DNA from: Volvox africanus
Taxonomy: Eukaryota > Chlorophyta > Chlorophyceae > Chlamydomonadales > Volvocaceae
Direction: 5' to 3'
DNA length: 64,000 nt
NCBI GenBank assembly: GCA_030268105.1
Contig: BSDZ01000021.1
Span: 372,001 to 436,000, forward strand
Shown: positions 39,912 through 64,000 of the stretch, one piece after another
How the letters are laid out: each line of letters begins with the position of its first letter
Numbering within the stretch: the stretch's first letter is position 1
Translations under genes and position numbers: made by a program
Notes under the pieces: model-generated
The model's input: the letters and a program-made list of their open reading frames with translations, nothing else
What the model was told of the DNA's origin: nothing
The model's database searches: none

Positions 39912-42900
39912 TTAAAATTGCATTCTCATCCATGCCAGTACGGGCTCTGAATGCTGCGTTGCCGATCGTCGATGTAACGCGGCCGGCGACCCCGCTCGGG
40001 CCCCCTCGGGCTTTCCTGCTGCCCGCCACTGCGCCGCGCTCCTCCTGGGCTCCTGGCCTCGAGCTACCACTGCGGAAGACACCGACAAAACTTCCAGCTT
40101 GGACCACAAACCCAGGCGGTAGAACGCGAGATAGCTTTTGGCCCAGCGTTTGGACGTCCAGCTGCAATTCATCGCAATGCACGTATGCATGCATGAACGC
40201 ACGGGGTTAAGGTGACATTGGTTGGTTACGACATTAGGGGGAGTAGCAGTAGTAGCGTGGAGAGGTCGCAGGTGGGGATGGGAAGGGGGCGATATGTGAT
40301 GTACTGACTGCTACACAAATGCCATGCAGCAGCAGATGATGATGATGGTAATCGTGACGTTTATTTATAATGTCTGGTTTGGGCAGCCGCAGATGCCAGA
40401 ACAGCTATTTGTATATTGCTGACGATGATGTTGAATGATGTAGAGCCCGAGAGCATGTAGGTAGAGCCCGACATCGTTGCGGGGCTTTGTCACCTCCCAG
40501 CAGGGGGCCAGACCGGGGACGAGTGGCCAGCAGCTAGCTGTGGGGTCCCTGGAGCGGTATATTACAAAACACACTGCACATAGCATCATTGTGTACACAC
40601 ACCCGAATGCATGCACCACCACCCGCACCAAAGCAGTCATGCCACGCCGACGCGGGCGGTATGCTCTACCGACTGAGACTCTGAACTCTACCAATGAGCC
40701 TCCAAGTTGTCAGCGGCCGAATCACTTACGTTACGAAACGCCAGCCGAGGCTGCGCTGCACTATCCTGATCCCGGGGGCTCCGATGCACAGGGGCGACGC
40801 CGCATCAGCCGCCTCCACTGCCACGGCGCGCCGCAAGTCCTGCATCCGGTACACAAGATGGGAGATGCGTGAAAGGAGGTGGTCGTGCTTGTGGTTGTGG
40901 TGGTGATGGTGATGGTGACCCGTCGGCCCTGAACAGCCCTTTCGCTCAGTGTTAAGCCAGAGGGCGTGCTAACCTGCACCGCATCTGACTGGGATAACAG
41001 ATAACAGATGCGCACCTGCATTTCTGCAATGTCCGCACGCATGACAGTAAGCTTATCCGTCCCACCGTGCGGCCCCGCCCAGTGCACTACAAACGTCCGC
41101 CGCCGCTGCTCCATGGGCATTCGGTTGTAAATCTCAAGGTGCTGATTGAACACCGAATGATCGACGAGCAGTAGCCCCGATGCAGCCGATGCTGCATCTA
41201 CAGCAGGTGTGGCGCTGGTGGTGGCAGATGTTGGCCGCGCGGCCGCGTCGCGATCTGGCGTCACAGCTGCGGAGACGTTGTTGGACGGCTGCGAAAAGTC
41301 CATGCCAACAGTACCAGCACCATCTGCTGCTGCGGCGCCATATCTTCGTTCCTGCTCCATCCAGGCGTTCAGGTGGTCATTAAATCCCCGTTGCTCCTGA
41401 TGTTGGTGGGCGTTGACGTGCCTGCGCCCCATTTACCAGGGTATAGCACCAGCAGCCATGAGTCCCAACATACTGGCGCAATCAGTATGTTGATACAGCA
41501 TGGGCTGAACCCCACCTGTGTTAGGCTATCGAATGCTACTGTGCTACGTTTGACTCGTTCTATACATTTCCAATGACTCTGTGGCAGTGTCCTCGGTAAA
41601 AATCATTCACCCACCAATTGTATACGTGTGAAAGGATATCGGCCGCACCCGGTCTCTGTGCCACAAGGAATACTCCCATGTTTATGTGTGAGGGTTCACC
41701 AACGCGAGGGTACTCCCGGCTGATGAGCATGGAGGCGCGGCGCGCGGGGTCGTGCGCCGCTATTAAGTCCTGGAGGCGGACCTGCAGGAGACGGCACGGC
41801 CAAGAATACTGGAAGCTCCACAACAGCAATATAGTAGCAATATATATATGTATATATATATATGCTTATTCCACTGTACGGCGGCGCCTCAGTACCTGGA
41901 TATCCGATGCAAATATATCGCATATCCAACGGTGTGAAACGTGTAAAGAGTGAGAGTGAGATGCACTTTAGCACATCTGCACTGTGCAGCAATATTGCAC
42001 TGATACTTCGGCGCCTGCCATTGGAATAAACCTGCTATCCCGCGATTCAGGCATCTACTCGAGATATCCCGCAAATTATTCGACAGGATAGTGGCTCTCT
42101 GCTGTTAAACTCGCTCGCTCGTCGTTCGGGCCTTCAGCCCTCACTCACGCCTCGCTTGCTCGTCCAGGGCGCCATACTCTGTCCCACTCTTGGCAGTATA
42201 ATTCTCATATGCTGCATGAGCCCTGATGCCGGTCAGGCAGCAGGGAGATGAAGAGAGGGAGCAACGTTCAAATGTGTGCGCAGCTGTGCACCCTACCTAC
42301 TTTCGCACCATATACGTGCCATACGCACGTACCATACGACGTACGACACCCCGTCGGCATTTCCGACTCACCGCCGTACCAACAATGAGTGCATCCGCAT
42401 CCACTATGAACAAGTACTCGGAGCAACCGGACAGCACCAGCCCCAGCGCCACCGCCAGCTTGTTCCATGAGGCCCGGCGTGTGGGGTCCGGCAGCTCATT
42501 TATTTCGCAGTACCTGATGAGCGGCATAGCACAGCACGTGCATTTAAGGGGTCCCAACATTCGCTAATTATTCCTTTCCTGATCATTTCGCCCTCTACCT
42601 AGCTCTACACAATTCCCCCAAAGGCTTGTGGCCAGCAAGAATGTACGGCATCCACCGAGCAGCTCATTTTCAGCGCATGCATGCATATATGAATGCCGTA
42701 CCATTTAGAGAAACAATCTCGTAGAGTACGGCAAATGCATCTAAGATTATGAGAATATCCTTATGGCTTCAGCGGCCGGCGTAAGCTTGAGGCGCCTCGT
42801 TTGCTAGCTGCTTGGGGCCCCTCTCTACAGCTACCTGCGATACCAAGTTACGCCAGGTCCGTTGCAAGGCCCCGATTCACGAACCTGTAGCCCTGCTTGA

Positions 42901-43674
42901 CCGCGTAGATCAGGCGGTTGGTTCTAATCATGGATTTAAACTGCGCGGACAGGCCTGCCTGGATGGTTACGACAGTGGCGAATGGTGTTGGTGCATCCGC
43001 TGCAGCCCCCTCTACAGCGACCATAACAGGGAGAGGGGCGGCAAGCTTTTAATCTCCGGGTGGATGTGAAATCCGGATTCTTTAAATAACCTTATCATGG
43101 CGCTTCCCATTCGAAAAATTGGTGCACATAATTTCTTTCTTCTTTTAGTCAACAATAAGTCAACAACAATCCGCCTTGTCTCATTGTGCTTTGCTATATC
43201 TTGAGATGATATCACAATGGGTTAGCACCTTTACAGTGGATGATGTCCTGCGCGCGCCACTCTCAATGTGTGTGGCGCGTCGGGGATTATTGAGCACGAT
43301 CCTGTACTACCACACTGTGCTCACAGACGTGTGCGTGGTGGATTTGCGACTATATGCAAAGGAGCTACCTGGTTGAAATATATTTACTTACTATTACTAA
43401 AATACATACCAATACTAAAATACATACCTTCGGCCGCTGGCGTAAAGCATATGTTTTCGAAGGTGTCTTTCTGCTGGATTAGTAATGACTCCAAAGGGTG
43501 CATTGAGCAATTGGGCGGGAGGGCCACCTGAAGGAGTGCTTCGCCGCCCAGATGTGGAACACGCATCGCCCAAAGGAATATGTGCAGTATGATGGGCAGT
43601 AACGCGACTATGATACATGCCTGAGTCGTAGGGGACGGTTGGTGAGTGAGACGCGATGCAGCGAACGAGGCCAT
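39912..43674 (-). CDS. Type II membrane glycosyltransferase, DAD motif (GMA12/MNN10-like)
   Basis: A Golgi- or ER-type enzyme expected to move a sugar from a nucleotide sugar to a glycan. Exons: 43674-43428, 42999-42885, 42513-42372, 41781-41611, 41396-41016, 40839-40730 and 40161-39912, giving about 471 residues. There is a short cytosolic N-terminus, then one signal anchor at about 18-38 (CIIVALLPIILHIFLWAM). The catalytic part starts with TPFATVVTI, FKSMIRTNRLIYAVKQGYRYCEINELPD, SWNKLAVAL and FIVDADALIV: the DAD at about 159-161 is the metal/sugar-nucleotide site, as in GT34 enzymes. It continues with INMGVFLVAQ, EQRGFNDHLNAWM, DHSVFNQHLEIYNR and FVVHWAG, then a basic, low-complexity tail. 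The GYR|YCEI junction fixes the 42885 donor. The last exon is supported by phase and the open frame only. Alanine/threonine-rich sequence at about 270-300 looks like an insert. Exact family and sugar are unknown. Confidence 0.8.
42090..42170 (+). repeat. Dispersed repeat, copy 1 (in glycosyltransferase intron)
   Basis: The sequence ggctctctgctg followed by ctcgctcgctcgtcgttcgggccttcagccctcactcac is shared, with its second half inverted, with 53205-53275. Both copies sit in introns. The block is itself partly palindromic (ctcgctcg...cgagcgag type ends). Confidence 0.6.
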
Positions 43675-43995
43675 AGAGGCCAACGAGGCCAAACCGAAAA
43701 AAATAGCCGATTACAGTACACCGTTCATCCAGCTAAGCATGGCTTAAGGAGCATGCACATTCTTTCTATGCCTTAATATAACTCGACTTGGTTCGTGCCG
43801 GTTGTTGGACCGAGTGAAGAGTGCAACGTACAGGATACGAGCCTGTACGAGTTTCCGATGCAAGTCATCTTATTTGTCGCGCTTTCTCGCGCAAAATATT
43901 GATCATTATGCCTTCAGACGGATGCGCGCTGGCAAGACGTCTAGACGGTTTAAGTAGACTGTTGTCTTTTAGTGTAGTATGAGCCAACTGCACAG
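43675..43995. promoter_or_regulatory. Upstream region of the glycosyltransferase gene
   Basis: About 0.3 kb 5' of the glycosyltransferase ATG. Presumably promoter and 5' UTR; no motif is assigned. Confidence 0.3.
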
Positions 43996-44210
43996 GTTGA
44001 TGACACGCTGCCGGTGATCCGGCCCATAATTGAAGGATTTATTTCCACAAGAAAGGGCCTGCGGCAATCCCGGGTTTGGCATAGAGGAGCGGAAGATAGG
44101 CTTGTACTTGTGCAGGCGACTGCAGCCTTGCTTAAGAGAGATTGTCAGCAGTTGAGTCATCTGGAAAAAGATGCTATATGGACAGGAGTCAGTTGCAAAG
44201 TCCAGCACAG
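43996..44210 (+). CDS. Isolated coding-like exon, unknown
   Basis: A 215-nt open segment sits between a gcacag acceptor and a CACAG|gtagtg donor. It reads VDDTLPVIRPIIEGFISTRK, then GAEDRLVLVQATAALL and LSHLEKDAIW, which looks like a helical protein exon. No partner exon in a matching phase was found, so it may be a gene fragment, a transposon remnant or chance. Confidence 0.3.
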
Positions 44211-44338
44211 GTAGTGTGTAAACACTCGAAAATGAAATGTCCTGATTTCAGCATATTACGTAAAGCAAGCCACAATAAACAATAACAGACATGGTGTGTC
44301 ACATAGACTAAAGGCAACCATTTATACATAATCACTGC

Positions 44339-44400
44339 AGGATAGGTTTGCATGGTGACCAGGGATAGTTGTGAATTCAAATTGTGACCAGGGATAGTTG
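44339..44400 (+). repeat. Short direct repeat (tgaccagggatagttg, two copies)
   Basis: Two copies of a 16-bp unit lie about 30 bp apart. Nothing else marks the site. Confidence 0.7.
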
Positions 44401-44499
44401 CAGAATGGTTAGCCTTGTAACTCATTGTGATATGAATACAATGATTGACCAAGGAGGGTCAAGCCTCAAAACAGGCCGACGGCCCGGCTTACATGGATC

Positions 44500-44960
44500 C
44501 GCGGTTTGGGGCTCATATTGATTCAGGATTATATGGGGCCTATGGGGCTGGGGCTTATGGAACCTAAAGGGGCAGCGGCCGGCTGCGGGCGCCCTGGGCA
44601 CGGCCTGGCCCTATGGCGTCCCTCAACGGCCCTGGGCGCCCCTGGGCCCTGGGCCGGGACCTCTGCAGACCTTGGCGGGGCAGCCCCAAATGGATCCAAA
44701 TTTTAGGCCTTTCGGGCCTACTCCAGGCCTACTCCAGGCCTATTTCGGGCATATTTAGGGCCCGTCTCGGGCGGGCCCTGTGCGGCAACGGGTAGGCGCC
44801 TGTGGCTGGGGCACCATAGGGCCTGGGCCACGGGGCTGGCCGCCATAGGGCGACAAAACGCCGGCGGGGCCAAACTATGCATATGTGGCGTATGGACCGT
44901 AATAGGGTTATATGGATCGGCCATACCTAGGCCGCCAAAGAACCAGCTTAATCCTCTTCG
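44500..44960 (+). repeat. GGCC/GGGCC-rich degenerate repeat block
   Basis: Dense ggcct, gggcc and atggggc words, including tandem ctactccaggcc units at 44,718-44,740 and ttcgggcctactcc/tttcgggcatat variants. Composition is unlike the AT-rich surroundings. No coding exon is visible; it may be a decayed mobile element or satellite. Confidence 0.5.
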
Positions 44961-45262
44961 CTTGTTTAGCGGCTTATTGGAGGTTGGTCAGAGATTGCCA
45001 CCAATCGGAATGTTCCTTTAATGTAGCCTGAGTCCCATTCGCACTTCCACAGCCTATCCTCAAACCTCCTCGAGCCCTGGATTCACGGATTCGAATGCAC
45101 AATCATGGATCCAGAGCCTGATGCTGTTTTGGAGATTCCTGCAGAGGTCCATTGCCCATCCTTATCCAGAGGCCCTCTGATCTCCTTCAAGAGCAGTCTG
45201 CTGCTCTTCAGGCAAATTGTCCAGATTCCCAGGGTCCAACAACAACAACTAAAACAACAACA

Positions 45263-45628
<366 letters not shown>

Positions 45629-46739
45629 GTTTTACACCACCCCTTAGGCTGGGATGAGTTACTCCAGGGAACCCTGGGGTTAATTATACAGCTTTGGGAA
45701 AGGGGGCACCCCCGGACCCCGATAGTATTGGGATGGTGCATATGGAGGACGTGCCGGTGGTAGCAGCTCTGCTGGAGTTATGGTGCAAACTAATAAAACA
45801 CCGCGTTCAGGTGGTGTCCATCGCACCTTAGCGTGGTTCTTTATGTTTACTGTGGAAAAAACATAAATCGTTGATAGTAGTCCCTGTAACATTTGTTTCT
45901 GAGCATGAGGAAGTTTACCTCTACTTAAAAATAATGCCCAGAATAAAAATTTAAAACTTGATCAAAGGTAAAAGTTATCACATGAAAAAGTTTTAAAAAT
46001 GTGGAGGAAAAATGATGAATTTTTTGAAAATAACTCAGGATCGAATAAGGCAGTAAACAGTTTCACAAGAAAACCGGTTTTCCTGTTTCTGGATCGAAAC
46101 CAGTTTCTACGCCCCGTTCCAGTACTTTTCCTTCTTTTGCAGCTTCCAGGATTTTCGCAGCTAAAGAGTATTTTCACAACGGTAAAAAATTAAACCGAAT
46201 TAAACTTCAATTATTTCTGGTAAAAATGCTATTATCTACCATGGGAGACTCTCCCTTTCATGTCGGACATGAAATACGATATGGACGCATCTGCAGCCGT
46301 AGTCGGTGTTACGAAAGCTCTTTCGCTTGTACACTTTATGTTAGCACTGACAACACAGGAGTTTTATATTCCAAACCTTGATGTGGCGAAGGTAGTCAAA
46401 TGGCACAGGCTTAACTACCCTTTTGTCATTTGACTACGTCTCTTTGTAAAAAGTGAATGGCATGTGATGGCTGGCCACCTCAAAGCACCAATCACTTTTT
46501 GCCGTGGTAGTTTCTTTTTTCCTTTTCGTGACTGAAGCTGTTGAAATTGCAGTTTACGTGGCATGCATCATGAACTATTGCACCATCTGTTACCTGTAGT
46601 ATCCTGGGGTATCTACGGGCAGTGTCAAAGGATCCTGGACCTTAAATGGTCATCCTTCCGATCGGGCCTTTGTTGGCCGACACAACAGAGATACAACATT
46701 ACCATGGGGCTGGATGCCAGAACCGTCTGTATTTTTGGA

Positions 46740-46985
46740 GGCTGACTATAGTTGGACTATTGTCAGAAATAGCTGATTCGACTATATCCAACCAATAGAC
46801 GATTCTTTTAGACGATAATAACATCGACTATAGTATGAGACTATAGTCCAACTATATTCGTCCTAGCTATAGTCGACTGTAGTATACGACTATAGTCGAG
46901 GTCGACTATAGATCGACTATGCCCCCCAATCGACTATTAGCCGATATTGCGCGCTATAGTCGATCAGAAAAAATACAGACGACTA
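46740..46985. repeat. Cluster of palindromic CGACTATAGTCG-type motifs
   Basis: About a dozen full or partial copies of the self-complementary word gactatagtc (extended to tcgactatagtcga in the best copies) lie within 245 bp, in both orientations and with irregular spacing. The spacing is not that of a CRISPR array. Confidence 0.8.
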
Positions 46986-47689
46986 TCACAACTATTCTGC
47001 ATGGCTAAAAGCATGCGTTTGACTTATATTTTGCACTCTGCTCAATGCCCACGCTGATGCTTCTTCAGGACAACACATGTATGTATATAACATTTCTCTG
47101 TATACACCTTTTCAATTCATGGTATGCTCTTCTCATAGTATAACGATACACATTGTACAATAAATACATTACTTTGCTGGATGATTAATGGATTCTCAGG
47201 GCGACCCAATTATTTACTGCTAACCACCACCATAAATATGAAGGAGGTAAATCAGGGAACTGGACGGAATTAACATTCCCAACGATATTACAACTGCTCC
47301 CTCCTTACTTCCTTCTACCTTTTTTTCTCTACAAGAATCCACCTTCAGCCCCGGAACATCAAGAAGGTGAAAGTGCGGGGAACTGCGGCGGCAGGCCCCA
47401 CTGGGTCCTGGCAGGACCCGCACGACCACCGTACATTTCAGGGTGTTAACAGCATTGAACGCACTAATCAAATGAATATATATACAAGCATGACACATCA
47501 TACATACATATAATCATATATATTATCGTGTATATATGCTTTAGTTATTTTTACTTTTAGGCACTTTTTGATTTAGTTTGGGGTAGTTTACCTAGCTAAA
47601 TCTGTCTGTCGTGTTTTCACCTCCACTGTAACGAGTCCTAATAGTGTAATGCCCTCGGGAATTTTTGTCGTCGCCGGCGAAATGTGCTG

Positions 47690-47820
47690 AGTTGTTCATC
47701 AGCAACAATGAACAACTGATGTTGCTGATGTTGCAACATCAGCAACATCACTTTAATGTTAATCACTTTTGATCAAGTGATCAACATCACTTGATGTTGA
47801 TGTGATGCTGATCAAATGAG
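47690..47820. repeat. Palindrome cluster of gttgctgatgttgcaacatcagcaac type
   Basis: Nested inverted repeats: ttgttcatcagcaacaatgaacaac, gatgttgctgatgttgcaacatcagcaacatc and gatcaagtgatcaacatcacttgatgttgat. Each can fold back on itself as a hairpin or cruciform. Confidence 0.8.
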
Positions 47821-47881
47821 TGATAGGAAAAACGCGTCGATGCAGCTTTATCCTACGTATAAACCTGCAAGCTCAAAGCAG

Positions 47882-47998
47882 GTTAGTAGTCCGGCTGTCG
47901 CGTGTCCAACTGGTGAGCTGCACCGTGCCTTACGCCTATTAAGAGACAAGAACCAAAGTCTCCAGCAAGCAACGGATTGTTACAAAACAGCTAATGAG
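47882..47998 (+). CDS. Isolated coding-like exon, unknown
   Basis: A 117-nt phase 0/0 segment lies between aaagcag and GAG|gtatga. It contains ELHRALRLLRDKNQSLQQA, which resembles a coiled coil. It is not in phase with the exon at 43996-44210. It could be an upstream exon of the helicase gene or part of another gene; evidence is weak. Confidence 0.3.
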
Positions 47999-48029
47999 GT
48001 ATGAGAACCTCGCCAAATATATAGTAAAA

Positions 48030-48520
48030 GAGTTTATTTGGTGCCCTCCGTTTAGATGGTGGAGCGCACTGATTAGGCAGCAAGATCCGCCTCTCGAGGC
48101 CATTCCCTAAGGATCCGAGCTGGCGACCACAAAGTCGACAGTTCGAATCTGGGTTGGGGTAACATGGTGTAGGGGTAATGCAGATTGGATAGCCCGATTC
48201 TACGGAGTCGAGTCCGTGTCCACCCCCGGCTAAATGCATAACCCGTCAAGTGCGCAACTGAGGCCCGTAATTGGGCTGATGGTGCGGGGTGGTTTGACAC
48301 CCACCTAAATGCCAGTAGGTCCGAAGGGGCTGGCACATGGATAGGGGCCGTAGAGAGTAGGAAACTCTGCGTAACCAAAAAACAGGTGATCTCTAGCGGC
48401 CTCAGATGAAGACGCTGAGGTACGCGTGCCCACTCGGTTAGAATCCCGGAGATCCCCATAATACACGCCAGCCCGCAAGGGCGGAGTGACCATAATAATA
48501 CTAATAATAATTGCTGGCTC
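48030..48520 (+). mobile_element. Possible SINE-like or decayed retroelement sequence
   Basis: A pol III B-box-like word (agttcgaatct at 48139-48149) lies downstream of a weak A-box-like word (tggtggagcg near 48058). The tail at 48,490-48,512 (cataataatactaataataatt) resembles the short-repeat 3' ends of algal non-LTR elements. No complete tRNA can be folded and no target-site duplication was confirmed. Confidence 0.3.
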
Positions 48521-48564
48521 AGCGTCAGAAGACGAAACGCCAGTCTTACGCCATGACAGAAACT

Positions 48565-49554
48565 TCATGACAGAAACAGCCTAAACAGGCAAGACCACCG
48601 AGAATACCAATCGTTAGGACAGCAATCTAAACTAAGGAAGCCAGGCCGAAACTCAAAAATGAGATCAACTTCATATTCATCAAAACCCTGTGCAAGTAGC
48701 TCGGCAGCACTGGAACCACCTTCCCCAGCCATTCTGTTAGCAATATGTGTGTGCTTTACGTTTCGGTCCATACTTGTGCTTGAGTCGTTTGTCGTAGCGG
48801 TGCCAGTTGCGGTGAGTTATTGTGACGCACGTCGGCCGACGTACGTTCGCTTCCCGGTTCGGAGTCCTCAGCCTCCACCTTAGCCTCAGCTCTTCATCTG
48901 ACTCGTAATCATTCGCTGTGAATGCCACATTTGCAGTGGCGGGATAAACTAACTCACCTTCATTTGCATCGTCCACTACACCAGATAGAATCCTCGTCAC
49001 CAAATTGAAGCAATTGAACTGCACCGGCCCACTCACACAGACCTTTTTACCTTGATCAAGATATTGTTAGCCATAGATATGTATTCATATTTTCTACAAC
49101 TACGTGGTTCGGTGCTAGTCGTGACGATTTCTGGGTTTCGGGGCACACGAAAAAACCCACAGTTATGCCGCCTGCCTACAAATGTGAAGGTCTTCTCCCC
49201 TCCGCCCTGGCATTCCTTTTTCCCCCCGCCCCTTCTCCCCTCCGCCCACTCCTCCCCGGCCCTTCCCTCCGTCCCTCCAGCCCTCCACCCCTCCGGCCCT
49301 CCACCCCTCTGCCCCCTCCCCCCTACCGCCCATCTGGCCATTTTTCTCTCCGCCCGTCCTCTTCTCCACAGAATGCAGTTCACGTAGGCCACGTCCGGCA
49401 TCCTTAACTCATCCGTCAGCTTCAGGCCCCATGCTTCCTCTGTGTCTTCGTTGCAGCTGTATGCCCTCTGCGGCCCTTGCACTGGTGCTTCACCTGACGT
49501 GCCGGCGGCGCCGTCTTGTCCCGCCCTCTGTGGCCCTTCCATTCGCTTTATCAT
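48565..49554 (-). other. Coding-like minus-strand segments, possibly transposon-derived
   Basis: Two minus-strand open frames, 49554-49033 and 49036-48737, contain protein-like stretches such as AWGLKLTDELRMPDVAYVNC, FVGRRHNCGFFRVPRNPEI, NCFNLVTRILSGVVDDANEG and RPTCVTITHRNWHRYDKRLK. They are split by a purine-rich (GGA/GGG) stretch at about 49,195-49,350 that looks like an intron or low-complexity insert. No domain is recognised. A degenerate mobile-element ORF or a small unknown gene are both possible. Confidence 0.3.
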
Positions 49555-50584
49555 TCCCTCATCAAACTTCTAGGAAGTCCAGTGTTTCATTTGAGATGAA
49601 AACACGTTTGAGGAAAGGAAAAATTTTATTGAGTATTTCATATCATTGAGTACTATGATCCTCCTTATTATGTCGAGCACTTGAGAAAAGCTGTATCTAT
49701 TGTTGTCGGCCTCGTGAATACGGTGAACCTTTTCCTATTCCTCTGCAAAATCGTCCGTTCGCTGAAAATGAAGCTGTGAAGTATGTAGGAAAAATAGTAT
49801 TTTGTACTATTATTCCCTGTATTATTCAGGCTATTTAATTGTAAGAAGCAGCTGCTGCATATATTTATGTCGGCCGATGTCGGCCGAATACTGTTGGTCT
49901 CCCGATGTTCCAGTTTCCCCCTTGGAGGATCCATTTATTTGGCACTTCAGAAAGACATCCATATATGTAATATTTTATATTGGGTATTGTAACAGGAGGA
50001 CGAACGAGCTTCTTACGTGAGTTTGCCGGTGACAGTTGGTTATTTGTATTTTATATCCGTGTCAGGTAGACTCGCCGCATGTAGCCACGCAACATATGCC
50101 AGTAATGAAACGTAGATTTACCAGGATGAAAAATTCCGTTTCCACAGATCGCAAAAATTACATTACAAGTTGCCATCCGCTTCCACGTAAAATGCACAGA
50201 GTGCAAGTCTGTGGAACGTCAACAAAAATTTCCACGACTTTATTCACGCAACTTTTATTGTCAGTGTTTTGAAGGGTCAGAGACCTTTCGGCCGGACCTG
50301 TATTGCTGGTTCACTGTTATGTATCGAGCCCTCACCGTTGGACATCTGTACGGCGTGAGGTCCCTTATCTCCCAGTGGTCGAGAGACTAGTTCCTTAGCT
50401 GCGTGTAAAATTGCTACAAACAGCAGCTCACCTACAATAGTTGGCGGCACCAACATACGTATTCCTTTGTATTCATATTAACGAACGCACGGAACAGCAG
50501 CACTTTCTATAACTTATTGCCTTCCGTATTCATCTTGTTGCGGATCCGGTGAGAAGATCGAGAAGATATTCACGAAGACTCATC
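49555..50584. promoter_or_regulatory. Region upstream of the Dicer/RIG-I-type helicase
   Basis: AT-rich sequence of about 1 kb before the first helicase ATG. An 83-codon plus-strand open frame ending near 50,272 has no recognisable motif. The region should include the helicase promoter unless earlier exons exist (see 47882-47998). Confidence 0.4.
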
Positions 50585-63962
<13,378 letters not shown>

Positions 63963-64000
63963 GTAGATGATACAAACGGTGTGACGAACGGGCCTTGACC

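Noticed and set aside
46740..46985. CRISPR array
   Set aside because: Repeats are short, self-palindromic, irregularly spaced and without unique spacers; the genome is eukaryotic.
48050..48160. tRNA gene around the B-box-like word
   Set aside because: No acceptor or anticodon stem can be paired to give a complete tRNA. Kept only as a weak SINE-like hint.

Overview
The window is nuclear DNA from a eukaryote, most likely a chlorophycean (volvocine-type) green alga. The reasons are inference from the sequence: genes split into many short exons with GT-AG (and some GC-AG) introns, alanine/glycine-rich linkers next to GC-rich exons, many microsatellites, TTTAGGG/TTTTAGGG telomere-like motifs, and a TGTAA motif after one stop codon. 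There are no operons, no bacterial gene layout and no CRISPR array. I rebuilt the gene models by hand from splice sites, reading phase and conserved motifs. Exon coordinates are given in each entry.

Layout, left to right. (1) 1-13463, minus strand: a SWR1/SRCAP/PIE1-type chromatin remodeller with about 20 exons, an HSA domain and a split Snf2 ATPase. It is cut by the left edge of the window. One of its exons is present twice, 99% identical. (2) 14663 to about 20936, plus: a BTB-BACK protein. (3) 23735-25646, plus: EMC10, a subunit of the ER membrane protein complex. (4) 27203-31165, minus: a stand-alone glutamate 5-kinase with a C-terminal PUA domain (first step of proline synthesis). (5) 31660-32940, plus: fragments of a possible small unknown gene. 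(6) 33764-35010, minus: a GNAT N-acetyltransferase. It diverges, with a gap of about 0.6 kb, from (7) 35607-37396, plus, an NTF2-like-fold protein. (8) 39912-43674, minus: a type II membrane glycosyltransferase with a DAD metal-binding motif. (9) About 43.7-50.5 kb: a repeat-rich stretch with GGCC-rich sequence, a 340-bp ATT microsatellite, two clusters of short palindromes, a possible SINE-like piece and isolated coding-like exons. (10) 50585 to beyond the right edge, plus: a large Dicer/RIG-I-type superfamily 2 helicase. It has an unfamiliar helical N-terminus, a long helical insert between the two RecA lobes, and introns loaded with microsatellites, telomere-like repeats and pyrimidine tracts.

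The genes look like ordinary independent nuclear genes (chromatin, ubiquitin adaptor, ER insertase, proline synthesis, acetylation, glycosylation, RNA sensing or silencing), not one pathway. The two most interesting points are the helicase, whose C-terminus outside the window decides whether it is a Dicer or a RIG-I-like protein, and the frame-preserving exon duplication inside the SWR1-type gene.
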